Shown here: one piece after another, positions 25,434 through 33,296 of the stretch
How the letters are laid out: each line of letters opens with the position of its first letter
Position numbering within the stretch: the first letter of the stretch is position 1
The notes under the pieces: model-generated
Seen by the model: only the letters and a program-made list of their open reading frames with translations
Databases searched by the model: none
What the model was told of the DNA's origin: nothing
Position numbers and translations under genes: made by a program
Assembly (NCBI GenBank): GCA_937941715.1
Contig: CALDGX010000054.1
Coordinates: 1 to 57,515 of the forward strand
Origin: an uncultured Chloracidobacterium sp.
GTDB lineage: Bacteria > Acidobacteriota > Blastocatellia > Pyrinomonadales > Pyrinomonadaceae
Length of the DNA stretch: 57,515 bases
Reading direction: 5' to 3'

Positions 25434-26852
25434 ATGAAGAATCTAGCTTTTGTTGCCGTATTCGTGTTGCTTATTGCTTCGGGGCTGAGCGGTCAGACCA
25501 CAGCATTTATTGGTGTCAATGTCATTCCGATGGACCGTGAGCGCATATTGGCGAACCAGACCGTTATCGTCAGGAACGGCGTGGTCGCCGAGATCGGTGA
25601 TGCGTCCAGGGTCAAGGTGCCAAAAGACGCTGTCGCTATCGACGGGAAAGGCAAGTATCTCATTCCGGGCCTTGTCGATATGCATACGCATCTGCTGTCG
25701 GACAGCGACGAATATCCCGATTCGATCGCACCTGACGAACTTCGCGTTATGGTCGCAAATGGCGTGACGACAGTGCGGTTTATGATCGGTACTCCGGAAC
25801 TGCTCAAGCTGCGCGAGCGGTCAGCCGCCGGTGCGATCGTGGCTCCGACGATCTATGTCGCGAGTCCGCACCTTACGGGCCGCGAACAGGGTAATAACTT
25901 CGTTGTGAAAACGACTGACGAGGCTCGCGAGGCAGTCCGCAAATCAAAAGCCGCCGGATACGACTTTATCAAGATAACGACTTTCGTCCCGTCGCTCATT
26001 TACGAATCGGCGGTCGATGAAGCCAAAAAGATCGGCATTCGCGTGGTCGGCCACGCAGACAGCCGATTCGTCGGCGTCGAAAGGGCGTGGAAAGCGGGCC
26101 AACAGATCGAGCATCTCGACGGCTATATGGAATTGTTGCTCAGGCCCGACGCTCCAATGAAGGGTTCCGTCTCTGATCTCTATATCTACGCGCCGGACAA
26201 CTGGCAGAGCTTTGAATACATGGACGAATCAAAGATACCCGAGATCGCCCGCAAAACAGTAGCGTCAAATCCCTTCGTCGATCCCACGCAGCACTTTATG
26301 AAAAACACTTTCGGCCGACTGCGGACCGAGGAATCGATCAGGGCTCAACCTGACTTCAAGTTCTATCCGCCGAAGGTACAGGAGCAGTGGCTGGATTTTT
26401 ACCGTCGAAACCGCTTCATCAATACCGTCCCGCTCGATAAACGAGCCCATTGGGTCGATCTCCGGAACAAGCTCATCAAGGCGATCCATGACGCCGGCGG
26501 CAAGATCATGGCTGGTTCCGACACGCCGGAATTTCTGTTCCTGTACGGTTTTTCACAGCATCGCGAACTTAAGGCACTTGCGGATGCGGGCCTGTCGAAT
26601 TACGCGGTGCTCGCGGCCGGAACGCGAAATGCTCACGAGTTACTTGGTACGATCAACAGGTCCGGAACGATCCAAAAAGGAAAGCAGGCAGACTTGATAT
26701 TGCTGAATTCAAATCCGCTGGACAGTATCGGGGCGACAGAGGATCGTATGGGAGTGATGTTAAAGGGCAAGTGGTACACTCAATCCGAGCTTAACGGATG
26801 GCTCGACGAGATCGCCCCGAAGATAGCGGGGTCTTATATCGAAAAACACTAA
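25434..26852 (+). CDS. Secreted metal-dependent amidohydrolase
   Basis: A 472-residue amidohydrolase with a signal peptide (about 1-20, ending SGLSGQ). The TIM-barrel metal ligands are visible: DMHTH (H84, H86), a Lys in FIKITTF, VVGHAD, and AGSDTP for the last Asp. The N-terminal and C-terminal beta-sandwich (FIGVNVIPMDRERIL and GTIQKGKQADLILLNSNPL) complete the family layout. Related secreted enzymes act as imidazolonepropionase- or Xaa-Pro-dipeptidase-like hydrolases; the substrate cannot be fixed. The gene starts 12 bp after the 24-bp hairpin and ends one base before the next ATG region, indicating coupling with the downstream gene. Confidence 0.9.
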   Translation: MKNLAFVAVFVLLIASGLSGQTTAFIGVNVIPMDRERILANQTVIVRNGVVAEIGDASRVKVPKDAVAIDGKGKYLIPGLVDMHTHLLSDSDEYPDSIAPDELRVMVANGVTTVRFMIGTPELLKLRERSAAGAIVAPTIYVASPHLTGREQGNNFVVKTTDEAREAVRKSKAAGYDFIKITTFVPSLIYESAVDEAKKIGIRVVGHADSRFVGVERAWKAGQQIEHLDGYMELLLRPDAPMKGSVSDLYIYAPDNWQSFEYMDESKIPEIARKTVASNPFVDPTQHFMKNTFGRLRTEESIRAQPDFKFYPPKVQEQWLDFYRRNRFINTVPLDKRAHWVDLRNKLIKAIHDAGGKIMAGSDTPEFLFLYGFSQHRELKALADAGLSNYAVLAAGTRNAHELLGTINRSGTIQKGKQADLILLNSNPLDSIGATEDRMGVMLKGKWYTQSELNGWLDEIAPKIAGSYIEKH

Positions 26853-26853
26853 C

Positions 26854-27798
26854 ATGAGAAAACTATTTATTGCATCAGTGATCCTGGCGTTTCTTACGGC
26901 CGTTGGTTTTGGGCAAGATGACAAACAGGCGGCGATCGCCGTCGTTAACCAGCTTTTCGCCGGAATGAAGGCAAAGAGTGCCGAGCAACTGAAGGGAGTC
27001 TTTGCACCGGATGCTCAATTCATCGCGATCGACAAACCCCGCGACGGAAAAGGCCTCTCCACGTCGAGAGTCATGACCGGCGAGTCGTTCACTAAACGGA
27101 TCGGTGAATATACAGGCCCCGACTACATCGAAAAGATGATCTCGCCGGAAGCGAAGGTTTCGGGCGATCTGGCGGTCGTTTCGGGCCGCTACACATTCCA
27201 TGTCGGCGATAAATTCTCACATTGCGGCACCGATGTTTTTTCACTCGTCCGCACCGCCGCCGGATGGAAGATCGCACAGGGTTCGTTCACGCTCGAGTTT
27301 CAGTGTGAGCGCGATCTCAAGGCGATCGATGTGCCGAAGGTAGACGCCAGTCCGGCCGATGTAGCGACACTCGACGGCATCATCAAGGCGTTTTACGCCA
27401 CGATAACCGGCCCGAAAGGTCAGCCGCGTCAATGGTCGAGAGACAGGACACTCTATATTCCCGACGTCCGTTTTGTCAGCATGAGCGAACAGGACGGTAA
27501 GATCCGTGCCGGCATCTCCAATCATCAGCAATATGTGAATTCGACGAATGAGTCGTTCGTCAGCAACGGGTTTACCGAACGCGAGATCAATCGCGTCGTT
27601 CGCCGGTTTGGCAACATCGCGCATGTTTTCTCGACCTACGAATTCACGAATGACGCGGGCACCGATAAAGGCCGCGGCGTGAACAGCATTGAACTCTACT
27701 GGGACGGAACGCGCTGGTGGATCTCCGCCGCGAGCTGGGACGATGAACGGCCGAACAATCCGATCCCTAAGGAATATTTGCCAAAGGGCGGAAAATAG
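26854..27798 (+). CDS. Secreted protein with two NTF2/SnoaL-like domains
   Basis: A 314-residue exported protein (signal peptide 1-20, ending GFGQ). Residues about 24-150 and 170-300 both look like SnoaL/NTF2-like cones: the first has AAIAVVNQLFAGMKA and VSGRYTFHVGDKF, the second GIIKAFYATITGP, RFGNIAHVFSTYEF and WISAASWDDE. Tandem copies suggest a gene-internal duplication. These domains bind small hydrophobic ligands or act as enzymes in other proteins, so no activity is assigned. It is coupled to the amidohydrolase (1-bp gap), and may process or bind its product; that is an inference. Confidence 0.75.
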   Translation: MRKLFIASVILAFLTAVGFGQDDKQAAIAVVNQLFAGMKAKSAEQLKGVFAPDAQFIAIDKPRDGKGLSTSRVMTGESFTKRIGEYTGPDYIEKMISPEAKVSGDLAVVSGRYTFHVGDKFSHCGTDVFSLVRTAAGWKIAQGSFTLEFQCERDLKAIDVPKVDASPADVATLDGIIKAFYATITGPKGQPRQWSRDRTLYIPDVRFVSMSEQDGKIRAGISNHQQYVNSTNESFVSNGFTEREINRVVRRFGNIAHVFSTYEFTNDAGTDKGRGVNSIELYWDGTRWWISAASWDDERPNNPIPKEYLPKGGK

Positions 27799-27894
27799 CC
27801 GCTACGCCTTGATCCTAACTTTGGCCGCGGCAACGTTCTTAGATATGAACTGCATCGGAACTGATAGTTTCTTATTTTTTTTTGAGGTAATTCA

Positions 27895-28812
27895 ATGATA
27901 GTTCGAGTAGCCGCATATTTACTTTTCGTCTTGCTTTTGGCGAATGCTGTATTGTCACAATCTACTTCGGCTTCCGGCGTAACGCCGGAAATGCGAACCG
28001 AAGCGAACAGGCTTTATCAGGCCGCTGATTGGGCTAACGCAGCAAAGGCGTATGAGAAGATCGCCGAGCTTGAGCCAAAGAATGCTAATGCGGGCTTTCG
28101 GCTTGGCTCGGTGTACCTAAATTTGAACCGGAACCGTGAAGCTCAAACTTACCTTGAGCAGTCATTTGCCGCTTCACCAAACCCAGTTGCGGCACTTGCT
28201 CTGGCCCGAGCCTTTGCCCGTAACGGAGATAAGAAACGGGCATATGAGACATTAGATAAAAGCATTGCCGTTGGCGGTATTGTGCCCGAGTCCATCACTG
28301 CCGAGAAGGACTTTTTGGCCTGGAAAGATGAGGCCGAGTTCAAAGAGATCGTCAGAAAAAACGACATTGCAGTGAGTCCCTGCAAAGCGACGCCCGAGTA
28401 TCGCCAATTCGATTTTTGGATCGGGGAATGGGACGTGAAGAACAATCAGGGGCAAATGGCCGGCTCCAGCAGTGTTCAGTTAATTCTGGGCCAGTGCATT
28501 ATCTTTGAGAACTGGACCGGCATCGGCGGCACAAGCGGTAAGAGCTTTAACATCTACGACACTAGCGCTAAAAAATGGCATCAGACGTGGGTAGATAACA
28601 AAGGGACGTTCACGCACTATATAGGCGGCCTGGTTGATGGGAGCATGGTCGTCGTGGCTGACACAGTGATTTCAGGCAAGAAGATTCTTGCAAAGATGAC
28701 CTTCTCAAAATTGCCGAACGGCGATGTGCGGCAGCACGGTGAAAATTCGACCGACGAAGGCAAGACGTGGACAACTGCATTTGACCTCACATATTCCCGG
28801 CGAAAGTCATAG
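27895..28812 (+). CDS. Secreted TPR protein with lipocalin-like C-terminal domain
   Basis: A 305-residue exported protein. After a signal peptide (about 1-21), TPR-type repeats occupy about 30-120 (ADWANAAKAYEKIAELEPKN and its copies). A C-terminal domain from about 165 opens FDFWIGEWDVKNNQG, the pattern of secreted DUF1579/lipocalin-like barrels. A strong GAGG site and nine T (27875-27883) precede the ATG. Codon use is less GC-biased than in adjacent genes (many GCT, GAT, AAA). Function is unknown; the layout suggests a periplasmic binding or scaffold protein. Confidence 0.72.
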   Translation: MIVRVAAYLLFVLLLANAVLSQSTSASGVTPEMRTEANRLYQAADWANAAKAYEKIAELEPKNANAGFRLGSVYLNLNRNREAQTYLEQSFAASPNPVAALALARAFARNGDKKRAYETLDKSIAVGGIVPESITAEKDFLAWKDEAEFKEIVRKNDIAVSPCKATPEYRQFDFWIGEWDVKNNQGQMAGSSSVQLILGQCIIFENWTGIGGTSGKSFNIYDTSAKKWHQTWVDNKGTFTHYIGGLVDGSMVVVADTVISGKKILAKMTFSKLPNGDVRQHGENSTDEGKTWTTAFDLTYSRRKS

Positions 28813-28863
28813 ATTCGGGTGCCGGACATTAAACCTTTTCCGCGTATTATTCGTTAACTCAAT

Positions 28864-29625
28864 ATGAAAATAATCAAATTGACCCTTTTGTTGATCCTTC
28901 TCGCGATGCCGGCATTCGCAGGCGACCCAAAGTCGGGCGATGAACTGATCTCGGCGATGTACAAAAAATACGCCGGCAAATGGTACAAGACGCTGACGTT
29001 CGTGCAAAAGACTATCCATCATCAACCCGACGGTACGAGTACCGCCGAGATCTGGAATGAAGCGATGACCTGTCCGGGCAAACTGCGAATTGACTTCGCC
29101 GAATCGAAGACCGGCGACGGAATATTGTTCGCGGATAGCAAGATCAGCTCGTTCAAGGACGGTAAGGGCGGGCCGGCGAGGCCATTCGTACATCCATTGA
29201 TGGTCCTCGGGTTCGATGTGTACTGTCAGGGCCCGGAGGCAACGATCGCCCAGGTAAAGGGCCTCGGGATCGATCTGTCGATCGTTCATCGGGAAAAGTG
29301 GCAGGGAAAGGACGTTTACGTCGTCGGGGCAAAGCCGGGCGATGTAACAACGCCGCAATTCTGGGTCGACAAAAAGAGTTTATTATTCGTACGCCTACTC
29401 CAGACGGCCGGACGCGATAAAAAGAGCGTGGCCGAAACGCAGTTCAACAAATACGTGAAGGCAAAGGGCGGTTGGGTCGCGGCCGAGGTCAAGTTCTTTG
29501 TCGACGGCAAACCGACGACGTCTGAGGAATATTCCGACATTCAGGCCGACATCAAACTGGACCCGGATCTTTGGGTTCCCGAAAAATGGTTCACAGTGGA
29601 TAAGAACTACTTTGTGAAAAAGTGA
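28864..29625 (+). CDS. Secreted DUF1571/LolA-like protein
   Basis: A 253-residue exported protein with a signal peptide (MKIIKLTLLLILLAMPAFAG). The rest is beta-rich and follows the order of LolA/LolB-like half-barrels: YAGKWYKTLTFVQKT, then PGKLRIDFAESKTGDG, then FWVDKKSLLFVRLLQ and ending KWFTVDKNYF. Such proteins are often annotated DUF1571 or outer-membrane lipoprotein-sorting-like. No lipobox is present. It lies 51 bp after the TPR-lipocalin gene. A hydrophobic-ligand carrier is possible, but nothing in the sequence proves it. Confidence 0.65.
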   Translation: MKIIKLTLLLILLAMPAFAGDPKSGDELISAMYKKYAGKWYKTLTFVQKTIHHQPDGTSTAEIWNEAMTCPGKLRIDFAESKTGDGILFADSKISSFKDGKGGPARPFVHPLMVLGFDVYCQGPEATIAQVKGLGIDLSIVHREKWQGKDVYVVGAKPGDVTTPQFWVDKKSLLFVRLLQTAGRDKKSVAETQFNKYVKAKGGWVAAEVKFFVDGKPTTSEEYSDIQADIKLDPDLWVPEKWFTVDKNYFVKK

Positions 29626-29683
29626 GACTTTGCCGCAAATAGTGATAAACTTGCAGGCATTCTAACCCAAAGGAGTCCTGTAA

Positions 29684-30970
29684 ATGCGGATCTTGTTCTC
29701 GTTTCTTATATTGTGTTCGATCTCGGTGTCGGTTTTTGCAGTGGATCTGACTGCCGAGATCAACGCCGCGGCAGAAAAGGTCCTGCCGCAGGTCATTCAG
29801 TGGCGGCGATACCTTCACGAACACCCGGAACTTGGGAACCGCGAATTCAACACCTCAAAACTCGTCGCCGACGAGCTGCGGAAACTCGGGATCGAGGTTC
29901 GCACGGGTATCGCCAAAACCGGCGTCGTCGGCATTCTGAAGGGCTCGCAGCCGGGCCCGGTCATCGGGCTGCGTGCCGATATGGACGGTCTGCCGGTGAC
30001 GGAGCGGGTCAACGTCCCTTTCAGATCGACGGCCAAAAGCGAATACAACGGCCAGACCGTCGGGGTGATGCACGCCTGCGGCCACGACACTCACGTGGCG
30101 ATGCTGCTAGGTACGGCCACGGTCCTCGCGGGAATGAAGGACAAGATCAAAGGAACGGTCGTATTTATCTTTCAGCCGGCCGAAGAAGGTGCTCCCGCAG
30201 GTGAGACCGGCGGAGCGTCGGATATGGTAAAGGAAGGCGTGATGGACAACCCGAAGATCGACGCCGTTTTTGGAATACACATCAACTCGGCGACCGAGAT
30301 CGGCCAGATCAAGTACAAATCGGGAGCTGAAATGGCGGCCAGCGATTGGTTTGAAATCAAGGTCAAGGGCCGCCAGAGCCACGGAGCGTATCCCTGGCAG
30401 GGCATTGACCCGATCGCTGTTTCAACACAGATCTACACCGGCCTGCAGATGATCGTTGCCCGCCAATCTGAACTGCCGAAAGCGCCGGTGATAATCACGG
30501 TCGGCAGGATGACAGCGGGCATCCGCGAAAATATTATCCCTGAAGAAGCGGTGATGGCCGGCACGATCCGCACGCTCGACACGGCAATGCAGGACGAGGT
30601 ACATGAAAAAATACGCCGTACCGCCACCAAGATCGCTGAAAGCATGGGGGCCACCGCTGAGGTCAGGATCGACCGCAAGACGCCGGTCACCTACAATGAT
30701 CCGCAGCTTGTGAAAAAGATGCTGCCGTCGCTCGAAAAAGCCGTCGGAAAGGGCAATGTCATTGATGCCGAGTGGGTCACCGGTGCCGAGGACTTTGCGT
30801 TCTACGGCCAGAAAGCTCCTTCGTTCTTCTTCTTTGTCGGCGGTATGCCAAAGGGCGGCGACCCGAAAACGGTACCGTCGCACCATACGCCCGATTTCTT
30901 TATCGACGACAGCCGTCTTGATGTAGGAGTCAAAGCGTTCTGCAATATCGTTTTCGACTTTGTAAAATAA
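29684..30970 (+). CDS. Secreted M20-family amidohydrolase
   Basis: A 428-residue exported enzyme of the M20D/IAA-amino-acid hydrolase group, which cleaves N-acyl amino acids or similar amides. The signal peptide ends near FAVD. Metal-binding and catalytic motifs: GLRADMDGLP, MHACGHDTHVAML, FQPAEEG, a dimerisation domain (about 210-320) starting SDWFEIKVKGRQSHGAYPWQG, and HHTPDF near the end. AAAGGAG at a proper distance precedes the ATG. It closes the secreted run and ends in a bidirectional terminator. Confidence 0.92.
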   Translation: MRILFSFLILCSISVSVFAVDLTAEINAAAEKVLPQVIQWRRYLHEHPELGNREFNTSKLVADELRKLGIEVRTGIAKTGVVGILKGSQPGPVIGLRADMDGLPVTERVNVPFRSTAKSEYNGQTVGVMHACGHDTHVAMLLGTATVLAGMKDKIKGTVVFIFQPAEEGAPAGETGGASDMVKEGVMDNPKIDAVFGIHINSATEIGQIKYKSGAEMAASDWFEIKVKGRQSHGAYPWQGIDPIAVSTQIYTGLQMIVARQSELPKAPVIITVGRMTAGIRENIIPEEAVMAGTIRTLDTAMQDEVHEKIRRTATKIAESMGATAEVRIDRKTPVTYNDPQLVKKMLPSLEKAVGKGNVIDAEWVTGAEDFAFYGQKAPSFFFFVGGMPKGGDPKTVPSHHTPDFFIDDSRLDVGVKAFCNIVFDFVK

Positions 30971-30993
30971 CGGCGACGTAAATCTGTACCCAA

Positions 30994-31021
30994 AAAAGCC
31001 GCGTGACGAAACGCGGCTTTT
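30994..31021. terminator. Bidirectional terminator between M20 gene and dps
   Basis: AAAAGCCGCGT (30994-31004) pairs fully with ACGCGGCTTTT (31011-31021) around the loop GACGAA. The A-run and T-run on the two sides allow termination of both converging transcripts. Confidence 0.85.
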
Positions 31022-31049
31022 ATTATCTGGACCGTTTATTTTCCGAACC

Positions 31050-31526
31050 TTACGACCCGATATGGGCCTCGACGAACCAGAGGAGTTTGTCCACCGTCCG
31101 CGAAACGCCCGTCAAAAGGTCGGCCGTACCCGCGTCTCCTAGGCCGTCGGCAGCCTCGATGTCAGCCCGCACCTTTTTACCGAAATCCGCGAGGACATTC
31201 GAAAGTGCGTCAACATGGTCCGCGCCATCCGTGATCTCCAGCGGATATTCCGCCAGGGTCGATGTCTGAGCGGCGACGCGGACAGTTCCGTTGGCGACAC
31301 CGCCGAGCGTCGTAACGCGTTCGGCAATATCGTCGACGATCGGTTCCAGGTCAGCGGCAACGCGGTCAAACAGTTCGTGCAGGGCAATAAAATTCATGCC
31401 CTTCACGTTCCAATGGGCCTGCTTGGCCTGTGAACGCAGGTCAGCCGCGTCAGCCAAACGCTGATTGAGCAGGCCGATGAGTTTCTCACGTTTTCCCTTT
31501 GCTATGTCGATCTTTGTATTATGCAT
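31050..31526 (-). CDS. dps: Dps-family ferritin-like DNA-protection protein
   Basis: A 158-residue Dps that would form a 12-mer, oxidise Fe(II) with hydrogen peroxide and store the iron, protecting DNA. All five ferroxidase ligands keep the family spacing: H38, H50, D54, D65 and E69. The N-terminus is short and only mildly basic (MHNTKIDIAKGKREK), so strong DNA binding is not assured. I chose ATG 31526, preceded on its strand by GAGG at a good distance; the longer reading begins inside the promoter. Regulation by a peroxide-sensing PerR/Fur-type repressor is likely from the operator array. Confidence 0.95.
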   Translation of the reverse strand: MHNTKIDIAKGKREKLIGLLNQRLADAADLRSQAKQAHWNVKGMNFIALHELFDRVAADLEPIVDDIAERVTTLGGVANGTVRVAAQTSTLAEYPLEITDGADHVDALSNVLADFGKKVRADIEAADGLGDAGTADLLTGVSRTVDKLLWFVEAHIGS

Positions 31527-31543
31527 AATTGATACCTCAGTAT

Positions 31544-31580
31544 TTAGAATTATTCTAATTATAATTAGAATTAATGTCAA
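31544..31580 (-). promoter_or_regulatory. dps promoter overlaid by PerR/Fur-like palindromes
   Basis: On the minus strand TTGACA (31580-31575) and TAGAAT (31557-31552) are 17 bp apart, a nearly ideal sigma-70 promoter. Two palindromes overlap it. TTAGAAT-T-ATTCTAA (31544-31558) is an exact 7-1-7 inverted repeat, two bases away from the PerR box TTATAAT-N-ATTATAA. A second, 20-bp perfect palindrome (31552-31571) covers the spacer and -10. Bound protein would block RNA polymerase. Confidence 0.8.
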
Positions 31581-31639
31581 GTCTGCATAACTTCCGTCGG
31601 CTGATCGATAGAGAGAGGCAGGAGGCCGGACGAAGTTGC

Positions 31640-31645
31640 TATAAT
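31640..31645 (+). promoter_or_regulatory. Consensus -10 element close to mscS start
   Basis: A perfect TATAAT lies 11 bp before the ATG at 31657, with no good -35 and no ribosome site between. If used, the mRNA would have a leader of only about 5 bases. Confidence 0.4.
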
Positions 31646-31656
31646 AGACGCCGATA

Positions 31657-32580
31657 ATGATGTTTCAGAACTCAAATTCGCAAGTGCAGGTCGTGCGGCA
31701 GGCACACGAGGTCAAGGATGTCCTCTGGACGTCGATAGACGGCATGTGGACAACATTGATCGAGCGGCTGCCCTATTTGATCGCAGGATTGCTGCTGCTC
31801 GGGCTGTTTTACCTTTTGGGCCGCCTGGCCCGGCAGGTGATCTGGACCGCGAGCAAAAGGGCCAATATGGATCGCCGGCTGCGCGTGCTGTACATGCGGC
31901 TGACGTTCATCGTGATCTTTGTTTTCGGTGTTTTGACCTCACTGACAGTGATCATTCCCTCGCTTGAGTTTAAGGACGTCATCGCCGGATTGGGCTTCAC
32001 GTCATTTGTGATCGGGTTTGCGACCAAGGACATCCTGAACAACCTCTTTTCCGGGCTGCTCATACTCTGGCGAGAGCCTTTCAAGTGGAATGACCATATC
32101 CAGATCGGCGGTAATCAAGGGCGCGTCGAGAATATCGGGGTGCGAGCGACACAACTGCGAAAAGATGACGGGGAACTGATCCTGATCCCGAACGGCGAAA
32201 TGTACTCAAGTACGCTGACCATTCACAAAGCCGGCGAGAAGCGTCGGCTGGCAATGACGATGAGCTTCAAGTTCGACAGCGACATCCCGTTGATAAAGCG
32301 GCTGATCGGGGATGCGATCGTCGAGGTAAACGGCATTTTGGACGATCCGCGGCCGGGCGTCCTGGTTTCAGAGGTGAATGGCGAGAACATCACGCTGACT
32401 ATAAACTTTTGGATCGATACCGACGAACATCGGCCGCTCGAAGTATTTGACGAAGCTGCGATGGCCGCGGTCGATGCGCTGCGAAAAGCGGGAACGGTAC
32501 CGAGCGCGGTCTCGGCCGCCGCCGAACAGCCGCCGAAAACCGCGACCAGGTCAAGGGGTAAAATTGAAACGGATTTGTAA
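31657..32580 (+). CDS. MscS-family small mechanosensitive channel
   Basis: A 307-residue inner-membrane channel with three helices (about 32-52, 72-95, 105-130) and a cytoplasmic beta and alpha-beta domain. The pore helix and following segment (FTSFVIGFATKDILNNLFSGLLILW, positions about 111-135) and the beta-domain (DHIQIGGNQGRVENIGVRAT, then LILIPNGEMYSSTLT) are typical. It releases solutes when membrane tension rises. The C-terminus is an Ala/Pro-rich tail of about 30 residues. Its stop lies 5 bp from the convergent pseudopilin gene. Confidence 0.92.
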   Translation: MMFQNSNSQVQVVRQAHEVKDVLWTSIDGMWTTLIERLPYLIAGLLLLGLFYLLGRLARQVIWTASKRANMDRRLRVLYMRLTFIVIFVFGVLTSLTVIIPSLEFKDVIAGLGFTSFVIGFATKDILNNLFSGLLILWREPFKWNDHIQIGGNQGRVENIGVRATQLRKDDGELILIPNGEMYSSTLTIHKAGEKRRLAMTMSFKFDSDIPLIKRLIGDAIVEVNGILDDPRPGVLVSEVNGENITLTINFWIDTDEHRPLEVFDEAAMAAVDALRKAGTVPSAVSAAAEQPPKTATRSRGKIETDL

Positions 32581-32585
32581 TCTGC

Positions 32586-33296
32586 CTATCGGGCGTCGGT
32601 GCCCGACATCGCCGGGGGAGCGGGGCGTGCACCGCGAACGTTGCTGACGCCCGCGCCGCGAAACAGCGGTGTAAAGATCCACTTTGAGTGATTTTCGATC
32701 CCGTAATAGGAAATGACCGATTTGCTGCGGCTCTGGCTCGCGACGCCGATAAATGGCGTGTTTTCGGTGAGGATCTCGGTGTCGCTATCGTCCGGTTCGG
32801 TCGCGTCGCTTTCAGACCCTGTATTGAGGGTATTTACCAGCACCAGGGCGAACCGGTCAAAGACCTGACTTGGGTTTGACGGAAGCAGCCCGCCGTTGAA
32901 TGTCTGGACCCGCTTGGCAAAAGGGCCGAGGGTGGAAACTTCGGCCTTGATCAGCCGCCATTTGCCGTCCTCGCTGAGCGGGTCGACGGCCGCGGATGCC
33001 CGCAATATCTGACGTTTTTTGGTTCCCTGCGGCAGCCCCTCCAGCAATTCGTCCATCGAATTGGGCAGTTTGGCTCCACGATAAAATTCAACGTACTGAC
33101 GGATCGCCTCGGCTACCTCTTCACCGCGGCGGATCGATTCAAGTTCCTTTTCGCGTTGGACCTCCAGTTGGACAGCGGGTGCGACCGCCAGCATGCCGAT
33201 CGCAAAAACGACCATTACCGCCATTACGGCGAGCAGAGTCATCCCGCGTTCACCATGTCTGTTATCGTCCGTCTCCGTCATCATTGTCGTCAACAT
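32586..33296 (-). CDS. Type II secretion/type IV pilin-like pseudopilin lacking Glu5
   Basis: A 236-residue protein with a prepilin leader: charged HGERG (G18) then MTLLAVMAVMVVFAIGM. The prepilin peptidase would cut after G18. The expected Glu at mature position 5 is Ala, as in minor GspK-type tip pseudopilins. The following amphipathic helix (REKELESIRRGEEVAEAI) and a globular domain resemble GspG/GspH-like pseudopilins. It overlaps the upstream gene by 35 bp and is the last gene of this minus-strand operon. The start may also be one of the Met residues at positions 5-6. Confidence 0.8.
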   Translation of the reverse strand: MLTTMMTETDDNRHGERGMTLLAVMAVMVVFAIGMLAVAPAVQLEVQREKELESIRRGEEVAEAIRQYVEFYRGAKLPNSMDELLEGLPQGTKKRQILRASAAVDPLSEDGKWRLIKAEVSTLGPFAKRVQTFNGGLLPSNPSQVFDRFALVLVNTLNTGSESDATEPDDSDTEILTENTPFIGVASQSRSKSVISYYGIENHSKWIFTPLFRGAGVSNVRGARPAPPAMSGTDAR

